The notes under the pieces were generated by a model that had not been told where the DNA came from, made no database searches, and saw nothing but the letters and a program-made list of their open reading frames with translations. From Acidobacteriota bacterium (GTDB taxonomy: Bacteria; Acidobacteriota; Terriglobia; Terriglobales; Acidobacteriaceae), in NCBI GenBank assembly GCA_021792795.1, contig JAJYUB010000018.1, positions 1 to 64,000 on the forward strand: a stretch of DNA of 64,000 bases, written 5' to 3'. This document shows positions 8,510-17,415 of the stretch, one piece after another. The first letter of the stretch is position 1. Every line of letters starts with the position of its first letter. Position numbers and translations under genes: made by a program.

Positions 8510-9460
8510 ATGCTGCAGTCACTCTTCAATACCCCAGAACAAAAGCCCGGCCTGATGGACCGCATGAAGCAGGCGGTCGCGCGCACCCGCACCGGTCTGC
8601 AGGAGCGCATGGACGACCTGCTTTCCCTGGCGCGTCCGGTGGATGAATCCGCGCTGGAAGAGTTGGAAGGCACCTTGATCGCCTCCGACATCGGGGTCGC
8701 CACATCGCAGGAAATCATCGCTCAACTTCGGCAACAAGCCTCCCGTCGGCAAATCCGCGATGGGGCCGAATTACGACATCTTCTGAAGGCGGAAATGCTG
8801 CGCATTTTAGATTCCGTTCCATTGGGGCAACGGACCGTCACCGCGAGACCGGAAGTGATTCTGATGGTGGGGGTCAACGGCACCGGGAAAACAACCACGA
8901 CGGGAAAATTGGCTGCGTATTTCCGCGAACAGGGAAAGTCCGTTCTGCTGTGCGCGGCCGACACCTTTCGCGCCGCTGCAATCGAGCAACTGGAGGTCTG
9001 GGGCCAGCGCGCCGGCGTGGAAATGGTCCGCACCCGCCAGGGCGGCGACCCTTCGGCTGCGCTCTACGACGCGCTGCAGGCCGCGCAGGCGCGCGGCATC
9101 GACGTGCTGATTGTCGATACGGCCGGCCGTCTGCACACAAAAAACAACCTCATGGCGGAGCTGGACAAAATTCGCCGCACGGCACGACGTTTTTCCGCCG
9201 ACGCGCCGCATGAAACACTGCTGGTGATGGACGCGACCACCGGACAAAACGGCCTGCAACAGGCGCGGCTATTTACCCAGGCGGCCGCGGTTTCCGGCAT
9301 CGTGCTGACCAAGCTGGATGGCACCGCAAAAGGCGGGATCGTCATTGCCATTGCCCGGGAATTGCAGTTGCCCGTGCGCTTTGTCGGAATTGGGGAACAA
9401 ATGGGAGATTTGATTCCATTCGACAGCAATGCGTTCGTCGATTCACTGCTGGAAGGATGA
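8510..9460 (+). CDS. ftsY: Signal recognition particle receptor FtsY
   Basis: SRP-family GTPase that docks the SRP-ribosome complex at the membrane. The 316-residue product consists of a short N-terminal region and the NG domain: four-helix N domain (about 10-100), P-loop GVNGTGKTTTTGKLA, DTFRAAAIEQLE, DTAGRLHTKNNLM and TKLDGTAKGG. It lacks the long acidic A domain of the E. coli protein, as is common. Its RNA partner, the SRP RNA, is at the start of this window. Confidence 0.95.
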   Translation: MLQSLFNTPEQKPGLMDRMKQAVARTRTGLQERMDDLLSLARPVDESALEELEGTLIASDIGVATSQEIIAQLRQQASRRQIRDGAELRHLLKAEMLRILDSVPLGQRTVTARPEVILMVGVNGTGKTTTTGKLAAYFREQGKSVLLCAADTFRAAAIEQLEVWGQRAGVEMVRTRQGGDPSAALYDALQAAQARGIDVLIVDTAGRLHTKNNLMAELDKIRRTARRFSADAPHETLLVMDATTGQNGLQQARLFTQAAAVSGIVLTKLDGTAKGGIVIAIARELQLPVRFVGIGEQMGDLIPFDSNAFVDSLLEG

Positions 9461-9529
9461 GGGCGCGACGGTCACGCCCAACGGCGTACAGTAAGCTCCA
9501 GTGGCCCGTCATTGAAGATTGCGAGGAAA

Positions 9530-10675
9530 ATGATACCGACGGAATCGAACTCGGATGAAGTTTGGATGGAGCGCGCGCTGGCGCTGGCCGAGGCATCGGT
9601 CGGACTGGCTTCTCCAAATCCCGCCACCGGGTGTGTGCTGGTCAAAAACGGCGCCGTCATCGGCGAAGGCTTCCATTCCTACGCCGACAAGGACCACGCC
9701 GAAATTGTGGCCTTGAAGCAGGCTGGCGCGGAAGCGCGCGGCGCCACCGCCTACGTAACGCTGGAGCCGTGCAGCCATCATGGCCGCACTCCGCCCTGTG
9801 CCGATGCGCTGATCAAGGCGGGCGTGGCGCGGGTTGTCACCGCCGCAAGAGATCCAAATCCGCGGGTCAGCGGTCGCGGCCTGGATCGGCTCCAGGCAGC
9901 CGGAGTTTCGCTTACCATCGGCGTCAAAGAGGCGGCTGCCCGTCGCCTCAACGAGGCCTTTGCGAAGTTCATCCGGACCCATCGCCCGTTCGTCACCATG
10001 AAGGCCGGCATGACGCTGGATGGACGTATTGCGCCCCCGCCCAGCAAGGACCACATTCCTTCCGGCTCGACCCACTGGATCACCGGCGACCGTTCCCGCG
10101 AAAAAGTGCAGCAGCTGCGCCATGCCGCGGACGCGATCCTCACCGGGATTGGGACCATTCTCAGCGACGATCCGCTGTTGACCGACCGCAGCGGAAGGCA
10201 ACGGCGGCGGCCCTTTCTGCGCGTGGTGCTGGATTCTTCCCTGCGGCTCTCGGTCGATTCGCAACTGGTCCGCACCGCCAGCCAGGATGTCCTGGTGTTT
10301 CACACCCGCCCCGCCGCCCTGCACGCCAAAGCATTGGAGGAACGAGGGGTCCGCGTGGAGCGGCTGGATCCGGAACCGCTGACAGGTCACGTTCCGATGC
10401 GAGCGGTGATGGAGCGGCTGGCGGAAATGGAAATGGTCGGCGTCATGCTGGAGGGCGGCTCGCAGATCAACGCCTCCGCGCTGGCGGCGCAGATTGTCGA
10501 CAAGCTTTTTCTGTTTTACGCGCCGGCCATTTACGGAGACGCGGCGGTCCCTGTGGTCCGTTCGCTGGAGCCGAACACATATTTTTCCACCCGGCTGGGA
10601 AGCTACCAACTCCATGAACTGGGCGAGGATTTCGCGGTCGAGGGCTATATCCACAATCCGTGGGAAAGCGCATAG
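9530..10675 (+). CDS. ribD: Riboflavin biosynthesis deaminase/reductase RibD
   Basis: Bifunctional enzyme for the second and third steps of riboflavin synthesis. The N-terminal cytidine-deaminase-like half carries the zinc ligands HAEIVAL and PCSHHGRTPPC; the C-terminal reductase half starts near FVTMKAGMTLDGRIA and includes LEGGSQINASAL. The ATG at 9530 has a GAGGA sequence just upstream and gives 381 residues; a TTG at 9512 is an alternative. ribE follows after a 82-nt gap containing a hairpin repeat. No FMN riboswitch is visible ahead of either gene. Confidence 0.93.
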   Translation: MIPTESNSDEVWMERALALAEASVGLASPNPATGCVLVKNGAVIGEGFHSYADKDHAEIVALKQAGAEARGATAYVTLEPCSHHGRTPPCADALIKAGVARVVTAARDPNPRVSGRGLDRLQAAGVSLTIGVKEAAARRLNEAFAKFIRTHRPFVTMKAGMTLDGRIAPPPSKDHIPSGSTHWITGDRSREKVQQLRHAADAILTGIGTILSDDPLLTDRSGRQRRRPFLRVVLDSSLRLSVDSQLVRTASQDVLVFHTRPAALHAKALEERGVRVERLDPEPLTGHVPMRAVMERLAEMEMVGVMLEGGSQINASALAAQIVDKLFLFYAPAIYGDAAVPVVRSLEPNTYFSTRLGSYQLHELGEDFAVEGYIHNPWESA

Positions 10676-10710
10676 CTTGCGGCGCGACACGCATTCAGCG
10701 GCCGGGGTGC

Positions 10711-10741
10711 CCCATTCAAGCCCTCGTTTGGCTTGAGTGGG
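10711..10741. repeat. REP-like hairpin, copy 2 (ahead of ribE)
   Basis: CCCATTCAAGCC (10711-10722) pairs with GGCTTGAGTGGG (10730-10741) around a short loop, with the same stem sequence as the element at 170-202. It ends 4 nt before the ribE ribosome-binding sequence. Confidence 0.8.
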
Positions 10742-10757
10742 ATTGAAAGGACCTGCA

Positions 10758-11435
10758 ATGTTTACCGGCTTGATTGAAACCACCGGAACAATTCGTTCCT
10801 TGGAAGAATGGCATGGAGTCATGCGTCTCACCGTCGCTGGCCCTGCGTCTCTGGTGCAGCGACTGCATCCCGGCGATAGCGTGGCCGTCAGCGGCATCTG
10901 CCTGACGGCGGTCGATATCAACCCGGACAGCAGTCTCTTCGCTGCCGACCTGGCTGCCGAAACCATGGCCCGCACTTCCCTGTCCCGCCTTCATTCCGGC
11001 TCGATCGTGAATTTAGAATTGCCCACCGGGGCAGGCACTCCGCTGGGTGGCCATATCGTGCAGGGCCATGTCGATGGCGTGGGCACGGTCCAATCGTTGC
11101 ATCCGCTGGTCGCCAAGGCTCAATCCTCCGCAACCGATTGGTGGCTGCGCCTGACCATCCCGGAAGAATGCTCCCGGTATGTGGTCGAGAAAGGCTCCAT
11201 CGCAATTGAAGGCATCAGCCTCACGGTGGCTGGCATTGCGGGAACAGCCGTCGCCATCGCGATCGTTCCGCACACCTACACCGTGACCAATCTTCACACG
11301 CTAGTGCCCGGCAGCCCTGTCAACATTGAAGTCGACGTGATGGCGAAGTATGCCGAACGGCTCGCAGCATCTCCCGTTGCGAAAGACAAGCCGTTTGAAT
11401 TGACAACAGAATATTTGATCGCCAACGGATATTAG
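10758..11435 (+). CDS. ribE: Riboflavin synthase, alpha subunit
   Basis: Dismutates two 6,7-dimethyl-8-ribityllumazines into riboflavin. The 225-residue product starts with the signature MFTGLIE and has two lumazine-binding barrel repeats; the second begins around GGHIVQGHVDGVG. The ATG at 10758 is set by this signature and by GAAAGGA eight bases upstream; the open frame reaches 10737. It lies downstream of ribD and is probably co-transcribed, with a hairpin between them. Confidence 0.94.
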   Translation: MFTGLIETTGTIRSLEEWHGVMRLTVAGPASLVQRLHPGDSVAVSGICLTAVDINPDSSLFAADLAAETMARTSLSRLHSGSIVNLELPTGAGTPLGGHIVQGHVDGVGTVQSLHPLVAKAQSSATDWWLRLTIPEECSRYVVEKGSIAIEGISLTVAGIAGTAVAIAIVPHTYTVTNLHTLVPGSPVNIEVDVMAKYAERLAASPVAKDKPFELTTEYLIANGY

Positions 11436-11485
11436 CGCGAAAGACAATCGGGGCATTTCCAACGCTAGCGGAATGTCATGGGTGC

Positions 11486-11510
11486 CCCATCCTAGCGCAG
11501 CTAGGGTGGG
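11486..11510. repeat. REP-like hairpin with GGTGCCCCAT...GTGGG ends
   Basis: CCCATCCTAGC (11486-11496) pairs with GCTAGGGTGGG (11500-11510), one G-T pair, three-base loop. The outer bases GGTGCCCCAT and GTGGG match those of the hairpins at 170-202 and 10711-10741, though the stem core differs. Just beyond, CAGTAAC-TGT-GTTACTG (11531-11547) is a second perfect inverted repeat. The rest of 11436-11699 shows nothing recognisable. Confidence 0.65.
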
Positions 11511-11699
11511 ACAGCGCAATGTCCGCATTACAGTAACTGTGTTACTGCATTGGTTCGGTTCGCGTCCTCAATCGAGATTGGCGCCTATTTCCGTGACAGA
11601 GGAATCGCCGCAACGCGACGGCGAACGAATGAGCTTGCGGCCCCAGCCGTAAGCTACCTCGCCATCGTCGAATGGTAGACTCGCTGCGGAAAATGCCTG

Positions 11700-14324
11700 C
11701 TACACCCCTCCCGCAGGCAGGTGCTGCTTTGCCAGCCACTCCGTCAGCTTGGGCTGTTGCGTCGCCCGCAGGACCGAGCAGTCATGGATGGAATCCGTTG
11801 CGCGTTGGATGGCTTGCTGCGCCGCCGCGACTGGATGCGCGGCAAAGAAGGTCTGTATCTGCTGGCCTTTGTCCGCGCTGCAGAATGAGCCGGTCGACTG
11901 CACCAGGTAGCCTCCCATCATCGTCGTCATCTCCGCATGTACCTTGTCCCAGTTTTTCTGGATGTACTCCCACGCAACTGGCCGAGTGTCCCGGCTGCGC
12001 AGAGCAACCACAAACAGGATGATGGCATCCTGATTGCGCACCTGGCCGGAAGTCGCATAATCCAGCGCCCGGCGTACCAGGGCGGGATCGTGGAAATTGG
12101 CCAAGGCGATCAAGGCCGTCACCTTCACGTCCGGGGTGTTCGATTTTTTGCTGAGTTGCTGCAACTGGTCGAACAAATGACTGTCGCCGTTTTCCGTTGC
12201 AATCATCACAGCGGGCCGCACCAGCGAAGGCTCCACGCTGGCCTGGTCTGCGATGTACTTGTTCGTCAGGTCTCTCGCTTGCGCGATGATCTGGGGGTCG
12301 CGACCAATCTCCCCTAAGACGCCAAATAACGTTGCGCGCAGTTGCTTCTTCTCCACCGCATCCGACGGAGAAATCCCTTTCACCCGGTCATACGCCGGCC
12401 GGAACTGCTGCCGCACCCAGGCCGCCAACTTGGTCCGGTCCGCCGGCGTTGCAATGCGCTCATCGGCGGCGCCGATGGCCGCTGCAATGTTTTCGATCAC
12501 ATCCGCGTTCGGGTCGTTGCGCAAGACCGCAGCAAGATCCAGATAGTTGCCGATGCCGCTGCGCCCGGAACGCATCAGCGCCCACTCATTCCCGGCAAAT
12601 CCGATACGCACCGCCGGGGACAGTTTGGTTTCCGCCACGCTGAGGATTTTGTTGTAATCCGCGGCATCGTAAAGCGTGCGGTAATAGCCCCGGTCGCTCG
12701 CGTTGGCGAAGAAGAAGTCCGCGCTCGGCACGGAAAGCGTCTGCTGTGCCGCGGAAAGCAACTCGCACTTCGGAGTTTCTCCCGCCCTGAAACATACCGG
12801 CACCGTCCAGGTTTGCGGATGGTCCCCTTGCGTCTCCGGGTCGAGGTAGAAGCGCTGCTGGGAAACACTCGTCGATCCGCTCTTCGGCGGACTGAACGTG
12901 AGCAGCGGCACGCCGGGTTCTGCAATAAAGCTGCCCATCACTGTATCGATCGGTTTGCCGCTGGTTTGCGTCTGCGCATTCCAAAAGTCTTCCGCGGTCG
13001 CATTGCCGTACATGTGCGCTTCCAGATATTTGTGTACGCCTTGACGGAAGACCTCGGGGCTCTCGTAGTTCTCCGTCATGGCCAGCACGGCGCCGCCTTT
13101 TTGATAGGTGATGCCATCGAACATCTCGTTAATTTCGCCCGGCGTATCCGCGTTGGCTCGAATCGCCCGAGTCACTTTGCCGGCATCGTAATTCAGCACG
13201 CCATCCAGATCGAGTGCTTCGTCCTGCGGGATGTTCCATTCCGGTTTCCATGCCGCAACCGCCTTCGATTCCATCCAGGTCGCAAAACCTTCGTTCAACC
13301 ACAAATTGTTCCACCAGCTCATGGTGACCATATCGCCGAACCATTGGTGCGCCATCTCGTGCGCGACATCCGTGGCCACGTTCTTTTTCGCGTTGGTGGA
13401 GGCGGTCTTTTCATCCACCAGAAAAGCGCTCTCGCGGTACGTGATGGCGCCGAAATTCTCCATCGCCCCTGCCTCAAAGTCCGGAATCCCAATCATGTCC
13501 AGCTTGGGCATCGGATACTTGATGCCGAAGTACGTGTCGTAATAGTGCAGAAAAAATTCCGCCGCATGCAGGGCGTACGCGCCCATCTGCGCTTTGTCCG
13601 GAGTGGCGCAGGCGCGAATCGGCACGCCGTCGCTCTCTCCCGAGAGGCATTGAAAATCTCCCACCAGAAACGCAACCAGATACGTAGACATCTTCGGCGT
13701 GGTGGCAAAGTGGATCGTGTGCTTGTCCGGCGCCGGTCCCGGCTCGTCGGAAACAATGTTGGTGTTTGAAATGGCGGTGTCGCCCTTGTCGACAATCAGC
13801 GTCGTCGAAAAAGTGGCCTTCATCGCCGGTTCATCGAACGATGGAAACGCGCGGCGTGCGTCGGTGGGTTCAAACTGCGTCACAGCGTAGTTGCGACGGG
13901 CCGTCTTTGACAGGTAAAAACCGCGCAGTTGACCGTTGAGAATCCCGGTGTACTGTATGTTGATGGTGGCCGCGCCCGCCGGTATTTCCTTCTCCACCTG
14001 CAACGTGGCCTGTTCGTCGGGCTTGTTCTCCGTGACAGTTGCCGTCTGCGTAGTTCCAGCGGCCGCGATCGCCACGCTCTGGAACGTAATTTGCGCCGCA
14101 TTCAGCGTGATGCTGGTGGAAGGCTTCGCCAACGTGACATCGATCTTCTCCACGCCTGTGAATGTTGCCGCCTTCAGGTCCGGCTCCAGCGTCAAAGTGT
14201 AATGCTGGGGTGTCGCATCCGTGGACAGCCGCTGCGCCTGCAACGCAGGTACAAAAGTCGAGAACAGCAGCACTGCGCGCGCCGCAAACAGGCTGGCAAA
14301 CAAGTAACGGGAATAAAAACGCAA
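11700..14324 (-). CDS. Secreted M1-family metallo-aminopeptidase
   Basis: Zinc aminopeptidase of the M1 (puromycin-sensitive/ERAP-like) family, 874 residues. Visible motifs are the exopeptidase motif GAMEN at about 286-290, the zinc site HEMAHQWFGD at about 322-331 and the third zinc ligand in NEGFA at about 345, followed by a long helical ERAP1-like C-terminal domain. A signal peptide covers about residues 1-30, ending LQAQ, so the enzyme is exported. The start is taken as TTG at 14324, because AGGAGG lies eight bases before it and it places the signal peptide at the N-terminus; the frame is open to 14423. It could feed peptides from extracellular protein breakdown. Confidence 0.92.
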   Translation of the reverse strand: MRFYSRYLFASLFAARAVLLFSTFVPALQAQRLSTDATPQHYTLTLEPDLKAATFTGVEKIDVTLAKPSTSITLNAAQITFQSVAIAAAGTTQTATVTENKPDEQATLQVEKEIPAGAATINIQYTGILNGQLRGFYLSKTARRNYAVTQFEPTDARRAFPSFDEPAMKATFSTTLIVDKGDTAISNTNIVSDEPGPAPDKHTIHFATTPKMSTYLVAFLVGDFQCLSGESDGVPIRACATPDKAQMGAYALHAAEFFLHYYDTYFGIKYPMPKLDMIGIPDFEAGAMENFGAITYRESAFLVDEKTASTNAKKNVATDVAHEMAHQWFGDMVTMSWWNNLWLNEGFATWMESKAVAAWKPEWNIPQDEALDLDGVLNYDAGKVTRAIRANADTPGEINEMFDGITYQKGGAVLAMTENYESPEVFRQGVHKYLEAHMYGNATAEDFWNAQTQTSGKPIDTVMGSFIAEPGVPLLTFSPPKSGSTSVSQQRFYLDPETQGDHPQTWTVPVCFRAGETPKCELLSAAQQTLSVPSADFFFANASDRGYYRTLYDAADYNKILSVAETKLSPAVRIGFAGNEWALMRSGRSGIGNYLDLAAVLRNDPNADVIENIAAAIGAADERIATPADRTKLAAWVRQQFRPAYDRVKGISPSDAVEKKQLRATLFGVLGEIGRDPQIIAQARDLTNKYIADQASVEPSLVRPAVMIATENGDSHLFDQLQQLSKKSNTPDVKVTALIALANFHDPALVRRALDYATSGQVRNQDAIILFVVALRSRDTRPVAWEYIQKNWDKVHAEMTTMMGGYLVQSTGSFCSADKGQQIQTFFAAHPVAAAQQAIQRATDSIHDCSVLRATQQPKLTEWLAKQHLPAGGV

Positions 14325-14516
14325 GTGGAATTCCTCCTGAGAATTGAAACGGACCACGTGGCCCGCAAAAATGGGCCTAGCTTGAATACGATACTCGCCG
14401 AGAGATGGTTCCGTCATCTCCATCCTCAGAAGCGTAGTGCCCTTATTTGAAATCCACAGCCTTATCCTGCGATGACGACGAATAACGTGCTCCCGGTCCT
14501 TCGTGCTATTCAGGTT

Positions 14517-15191
14517 TCAATAAGTCGCCTCGGGAAAAAGCATTTGTTCGGTTTCATAATTAAATGCAAATCTTCTTTCAGCGGGTGGTACATCATCTGC
14601 GCTTGCAATCACGCATACGGGACCGTAATCCCATGCAGATGGTCCGGCAAGCATTCCGGCCTGAGCCTTTGGATGAGGCCATCGAATAATGGCAGCCAAT
14701 TCACTACATCCTGGTTGAAGATCGCAACTGTCGGCATTTAGCCGAACGAAATCTGCTCTGTGTGGTTTTTCTGGAGATGGCCCAATGCGTTCGACTGTTA
14801 CGGCCACGTTTCGTAGAGTCTTATGAGAAATATTCTTTATCTCCACTCTGTATTCCCAGTACGGCCCTGTCACGCGCTTATAAAAATCATGTTTGGCCTC
14901 AAGAGACCAGAATTTTCTTGCCGGATTAAGCGGCTCGAAGATAATTTCAAGCGGAGATGAGGGAGAGGGAATTTCATCTGTTTTATTAAACCGAGTCGCC
15001 CGAAAATAGAGGGTTTTGGCAAGGGGAATGATAATGCAGAGCACGCCTATCGCGAAAAATGCAGTAACAATTAAAGGATGCGGCTTGATACTTTCAGGCC
15101 AAACAGAAGAAACCACTTGGACTGTAGTGGCTATCATGAACGCCCCCAGTCCAAGCCACCATGATGTATACCAAGCGGACTTTTCTCCCAT
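14517..15191 (-). CDS. Unrecognised membrane protein with two N-terminal helices
   Basis: No family was recognised. The 224-residue product has two hydrophobic helices at about 13-31 and 40-60, then a soluble domain of about 150 residues with beta-type pattern (YWEYRVEIKNISHKTLRNVAV) resembling an immunoglobulin-like fold. Base composition is visibly more A+T-rich than neighbouring genes, which may indicate acquisition. The opposite strand has only short frames. It is flanked by the M1 peptidase and copD on the same strand but separated by gaps of 95 and 192 nt. Confidence 0.7.
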   Translation of the reverse strand: MGEKSAWYTSWWLGLGAFMIATTVQVVSSVWPESIKPHPLIVTAFFAIGVLCIIIPLAKTLYFRATRFNKTDEIPSPSSPLEIIFEPLNPARKFWSLEAKHDFYKRVTGPYWEYRVEIKNISHKTLRNVAVTVERIGPSPEKPHRADFVRLNADSCDLQPGCSELAAIIRWPHPKAQAGMLAGPSAWDYGPVCVIASADDVPPAERRFAFNYETEQMLFPEATY

Positions 15192-15286
15192 ACGACATCA
15201 TCTGCCCGTAGGGGTTTGTGTGTCGAGTGCATAGTTGCCCGAATTAGGACACTATCCTCAAAAGATCGCGGCCCTGTCGCTACCGT

Positions 15287-16936
15287 TCATGCCTCGCGGT
15301 AGTTCAACAAAAGCAGGCCGATACATACCAGACACACAGGCCAGACCCATGCTGCGATGCGTATTCCGCGCCCGGTCGCCGCGCCGCCCCCGGAGGCCCG
15401 CACTTCCAGCCACCGCGACCAACCGGCAAACACCGCGCACAACGCGATTGCAGTGTGGCTCATTTCGGCCAGCAGCTCCTCTTTCACATTGCCCAGGGTG
15501 TGATCGTGGGTCAGCAGAAGGGCGCCGCCAAGCGCACAGACAGCGGGAAACACCAGCGCCGCCTTCGACGATCGCAACCGTTCGGTTTGTACGCTCCATT
15601 CGAAGGCAACAAAACTGGCAATCAGCAGGATATAGAGGCGGTGCTGCAGGTCCTCCGGATTGTAAAAGCTGGCCCAGTAGCCGCGCGGACCCAGCGGCCA
15701 TGCCTCCGGATCGGCGCGCAAAAATAGAAACAACGCCAGCCCCAAAAAAGCCAGCGGCCAGTGACGGGCCCAGCGGGCGCGGTCCCATCGCCCCAGCATC
15801 GCCAGCAACCCCGCCACCAGGACCACAATTCCCGCCCAATGATGGTTGTATTCCGACCATTCCTGCTCCATTTTATTGCTCGCGCTCTTCGCATCGTCCG
15901 GCGACAAGGCGTAGGTCTGGATCGCGGCCTTCATCGGCTGCACCGCCGGTAGAGCGCGCGCGGGCGGCGTAGAAAAACTGGGCCATCGCGGAGTCATTCG
16001 CGCGGAAATCTCCGGAAGCGTTAGCCGGTTCTGCGCCAGGTCCACGGCGGGCGGCTGCGCGGTAAGCGAAGCGGCCGCCAGAATAATGGCGAACCCGATC
16101 CCCATCTCCGCTTCGGAGAATTGAGCAATACGCAACAGCCACGGTGACGAATTGAAACGACGACCGCGAATCAGCAGAAAATTGCCCGCGCCCAGAGCCA
16201 ACACTGCTGCCAGCATGATCGACTTCGCGATCAGCACCACGCCATACGCGGTCCCGTACATTGCGCTCCAGGACTGCGTATAGACCCACGCCATGGCCAC
16301 GCCCGCCCCCACCAGGACAGCGACGCTCGCCAAGGACATGATGGAATATCGCCGCGCGACACGGGCCCCTCCGTCGTCCTCGACAGTGCCGCCGTTGGCT
16401 CGCGATGCAAGTAGCAGCCACAGATACGGCATCCCCCCGATCCACAGCGCGACCGCAAGCTGGTGCAGGCCCGTCAGCAGCATCAGCGGAATTTGATGTT
16501 CCAGGCGCGACGCTCCATGGCTCGTCCAAACCGTCGCAAATATCAGTGGGACCGCAAACGCCAGCCATGCAGGTTTCCTGGGAAGACCCAGGCGGCTCGA
16601 AATCAGGAAAATGCACGTGCTGGCCACAAAAAGCGAACCAGCCAGAAAATAGTTGGCCGCATACAGATCGGACAAACGCAGCCCGCCGGTGCTCATCAAC
16701 ATTGCCGAGTCGAGCGCAACAAATAGGACCTGCGCCGCGGCGAGTCCTATCGCGCCAATCCGAAGCAGCCGCAGCGCGCGTGGCGCGAATTTCCCGATTG
16801 CGACTGAGAAGAAATTCGACTGCGGAAGCAGCACCGCGCAAAACACGATGCCGCCAATCAGCAGGGAATTGAAGGCCAGGGTGGCCGCGCGCAGCAGGAC
16901 GGCAGCCAGCGGATAGTCGCGCAAAAACCAAAGCAA
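15287..16936 (-). CDS. CopD-family copper resistance membrane protein
   Basis: 549 residues with about a dozen hydrophobic segments. The central part (about 130-260) matches the CopD domain: a helix with LLTGLHQLAVALWIGGMPYLW, conserved histidine and tryptophan included. The N- and C-terminal membrane regions extend beyond a bare CopD domain. Members are proposed to move copper across the inner membrane. It follows copC by 43 nt on the same strand, the usual CopC-CopD pairing. Direction of transport is not established from sequence. Confidence 0.82.
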   Translation of the reverse strand: MLWFLRDYPLAAVLLRAATLAFNSLLIGGIVFCAVLLPQSNFFSVAIGKFAPRALRLLRIGAIGLAAAQVLFVALDSAMLMSTGGLRLSDLYAANYFLAGSLFVASTCIFLISSRLGLPRKPAWLAFAVPLIFATVWTSHGASRLEHQIPLMLLTGLHQLAVALWIGGMPYLWLLLASRANGGTVEDDGGARVARRYSIMSLASVAVLVGAGVAMAWVYTQSWSAMYGTAYGVVLIAKSIMLAAVLALGAGNFLLIRGRRFNSSPWLLRIAQFSEAEMGIGFAIILAAASLTAQPPAVDLAQNRLTLPEISARMTPRWPSFSTPPARALPAVQPMKAAIQTYALSPDDAKSASNKMEQEWSEYNHHWAGIVVLVAGLLAMLGRWDRARWARHWPLAFLGLALFLFLRADPEAWPLGPRGYWASFYNPEDLQHRLYILLIASFVAFEWSVQTERLRSSKAALVFPAVCALGGALLLTHDHTLGNVKEELLAEMSHTAIALCAVFAGWSRWLEVRASGGGAATGRGIRIAAWVWPVCLVCIGLLLLNYREA

Positions 16937-16979
16937 TGGATTTTTCCTCGGACTTTAGGGCAGCGCCATGCAGCCTGTT

Positions 16980-17345
16980 TTATTTTCCGGCCACGGTGAA
17001 GGCGACATCGCCACGCGTGATGTGCCCGTCGCTGGCCAGCACCTGCCAGTGGATCTGATATTTTCCATCCGCTAGATTGTGGGCAACAGCTTTCAACTCC
17101 GACGGCTTTGCGCTGCTTTCCATCTGCAATGGAAACGCTTTGCCCGCGAGATCTGTCAGCCTCACGGTGCATCGGCTGGCCTCAATCCGCGAATTGTAGT
17201 CGAGCACGATGTCGATCTGACGACTCCGCGCAATCGCCTGGTCCGCCGGAATCGAATGCACCAGAATGGCGTGGGCGAAGGCCGCAGGAGATGCGGCAAA
17301 CAGCAGCAGCGCTAGCAGTACAGTCCATCCACAAAAGCGTGCCAT
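16980..17345 (-). CDS. copC: CopC-domain periplasmic copper-binding protein
   Basis: 121 residues with a signal peptide ending AFA, so that the mature chain would begin with histidine (HAILVHSIPAD), the amino-terminal copper ligand of CopC. A second ligand-type histidine lies in the DGH sequence near the C-terminus (LASDGHITRGDVAF). The fold is the small CopC beta-barrel. ATG at 17345 was chosen because it begins the signal peptide; the frame is open to 17414. The copD-like gene follows. Confidence 0.85.
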   Translation of the reverse strand: MARFCGWTVLLALLLFAASPAAFAHAILVHSIPADQAIARSRQIDIVLDYNSRIEASRCTVRLTDLAGKAFPLQMESSAKPSELKAVAHNLADGKYQIHWQVLASDGHITRGDVAFTVAGK

Positions 17346-17415
17346 CGAAACGTCTCTCTCTCCTTCACGGTCGTCTCGGTTCGACCGTGCCTCACCGCGC
17401 CGCCGCGTCCGCAAC

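Noticed and set aside
9461-10757. FMN riboswitch ahead of ribD or ribE
   Set aside because: The conserved RFN-element boxes were looked for and not found; only the REP-like hairpin is present.
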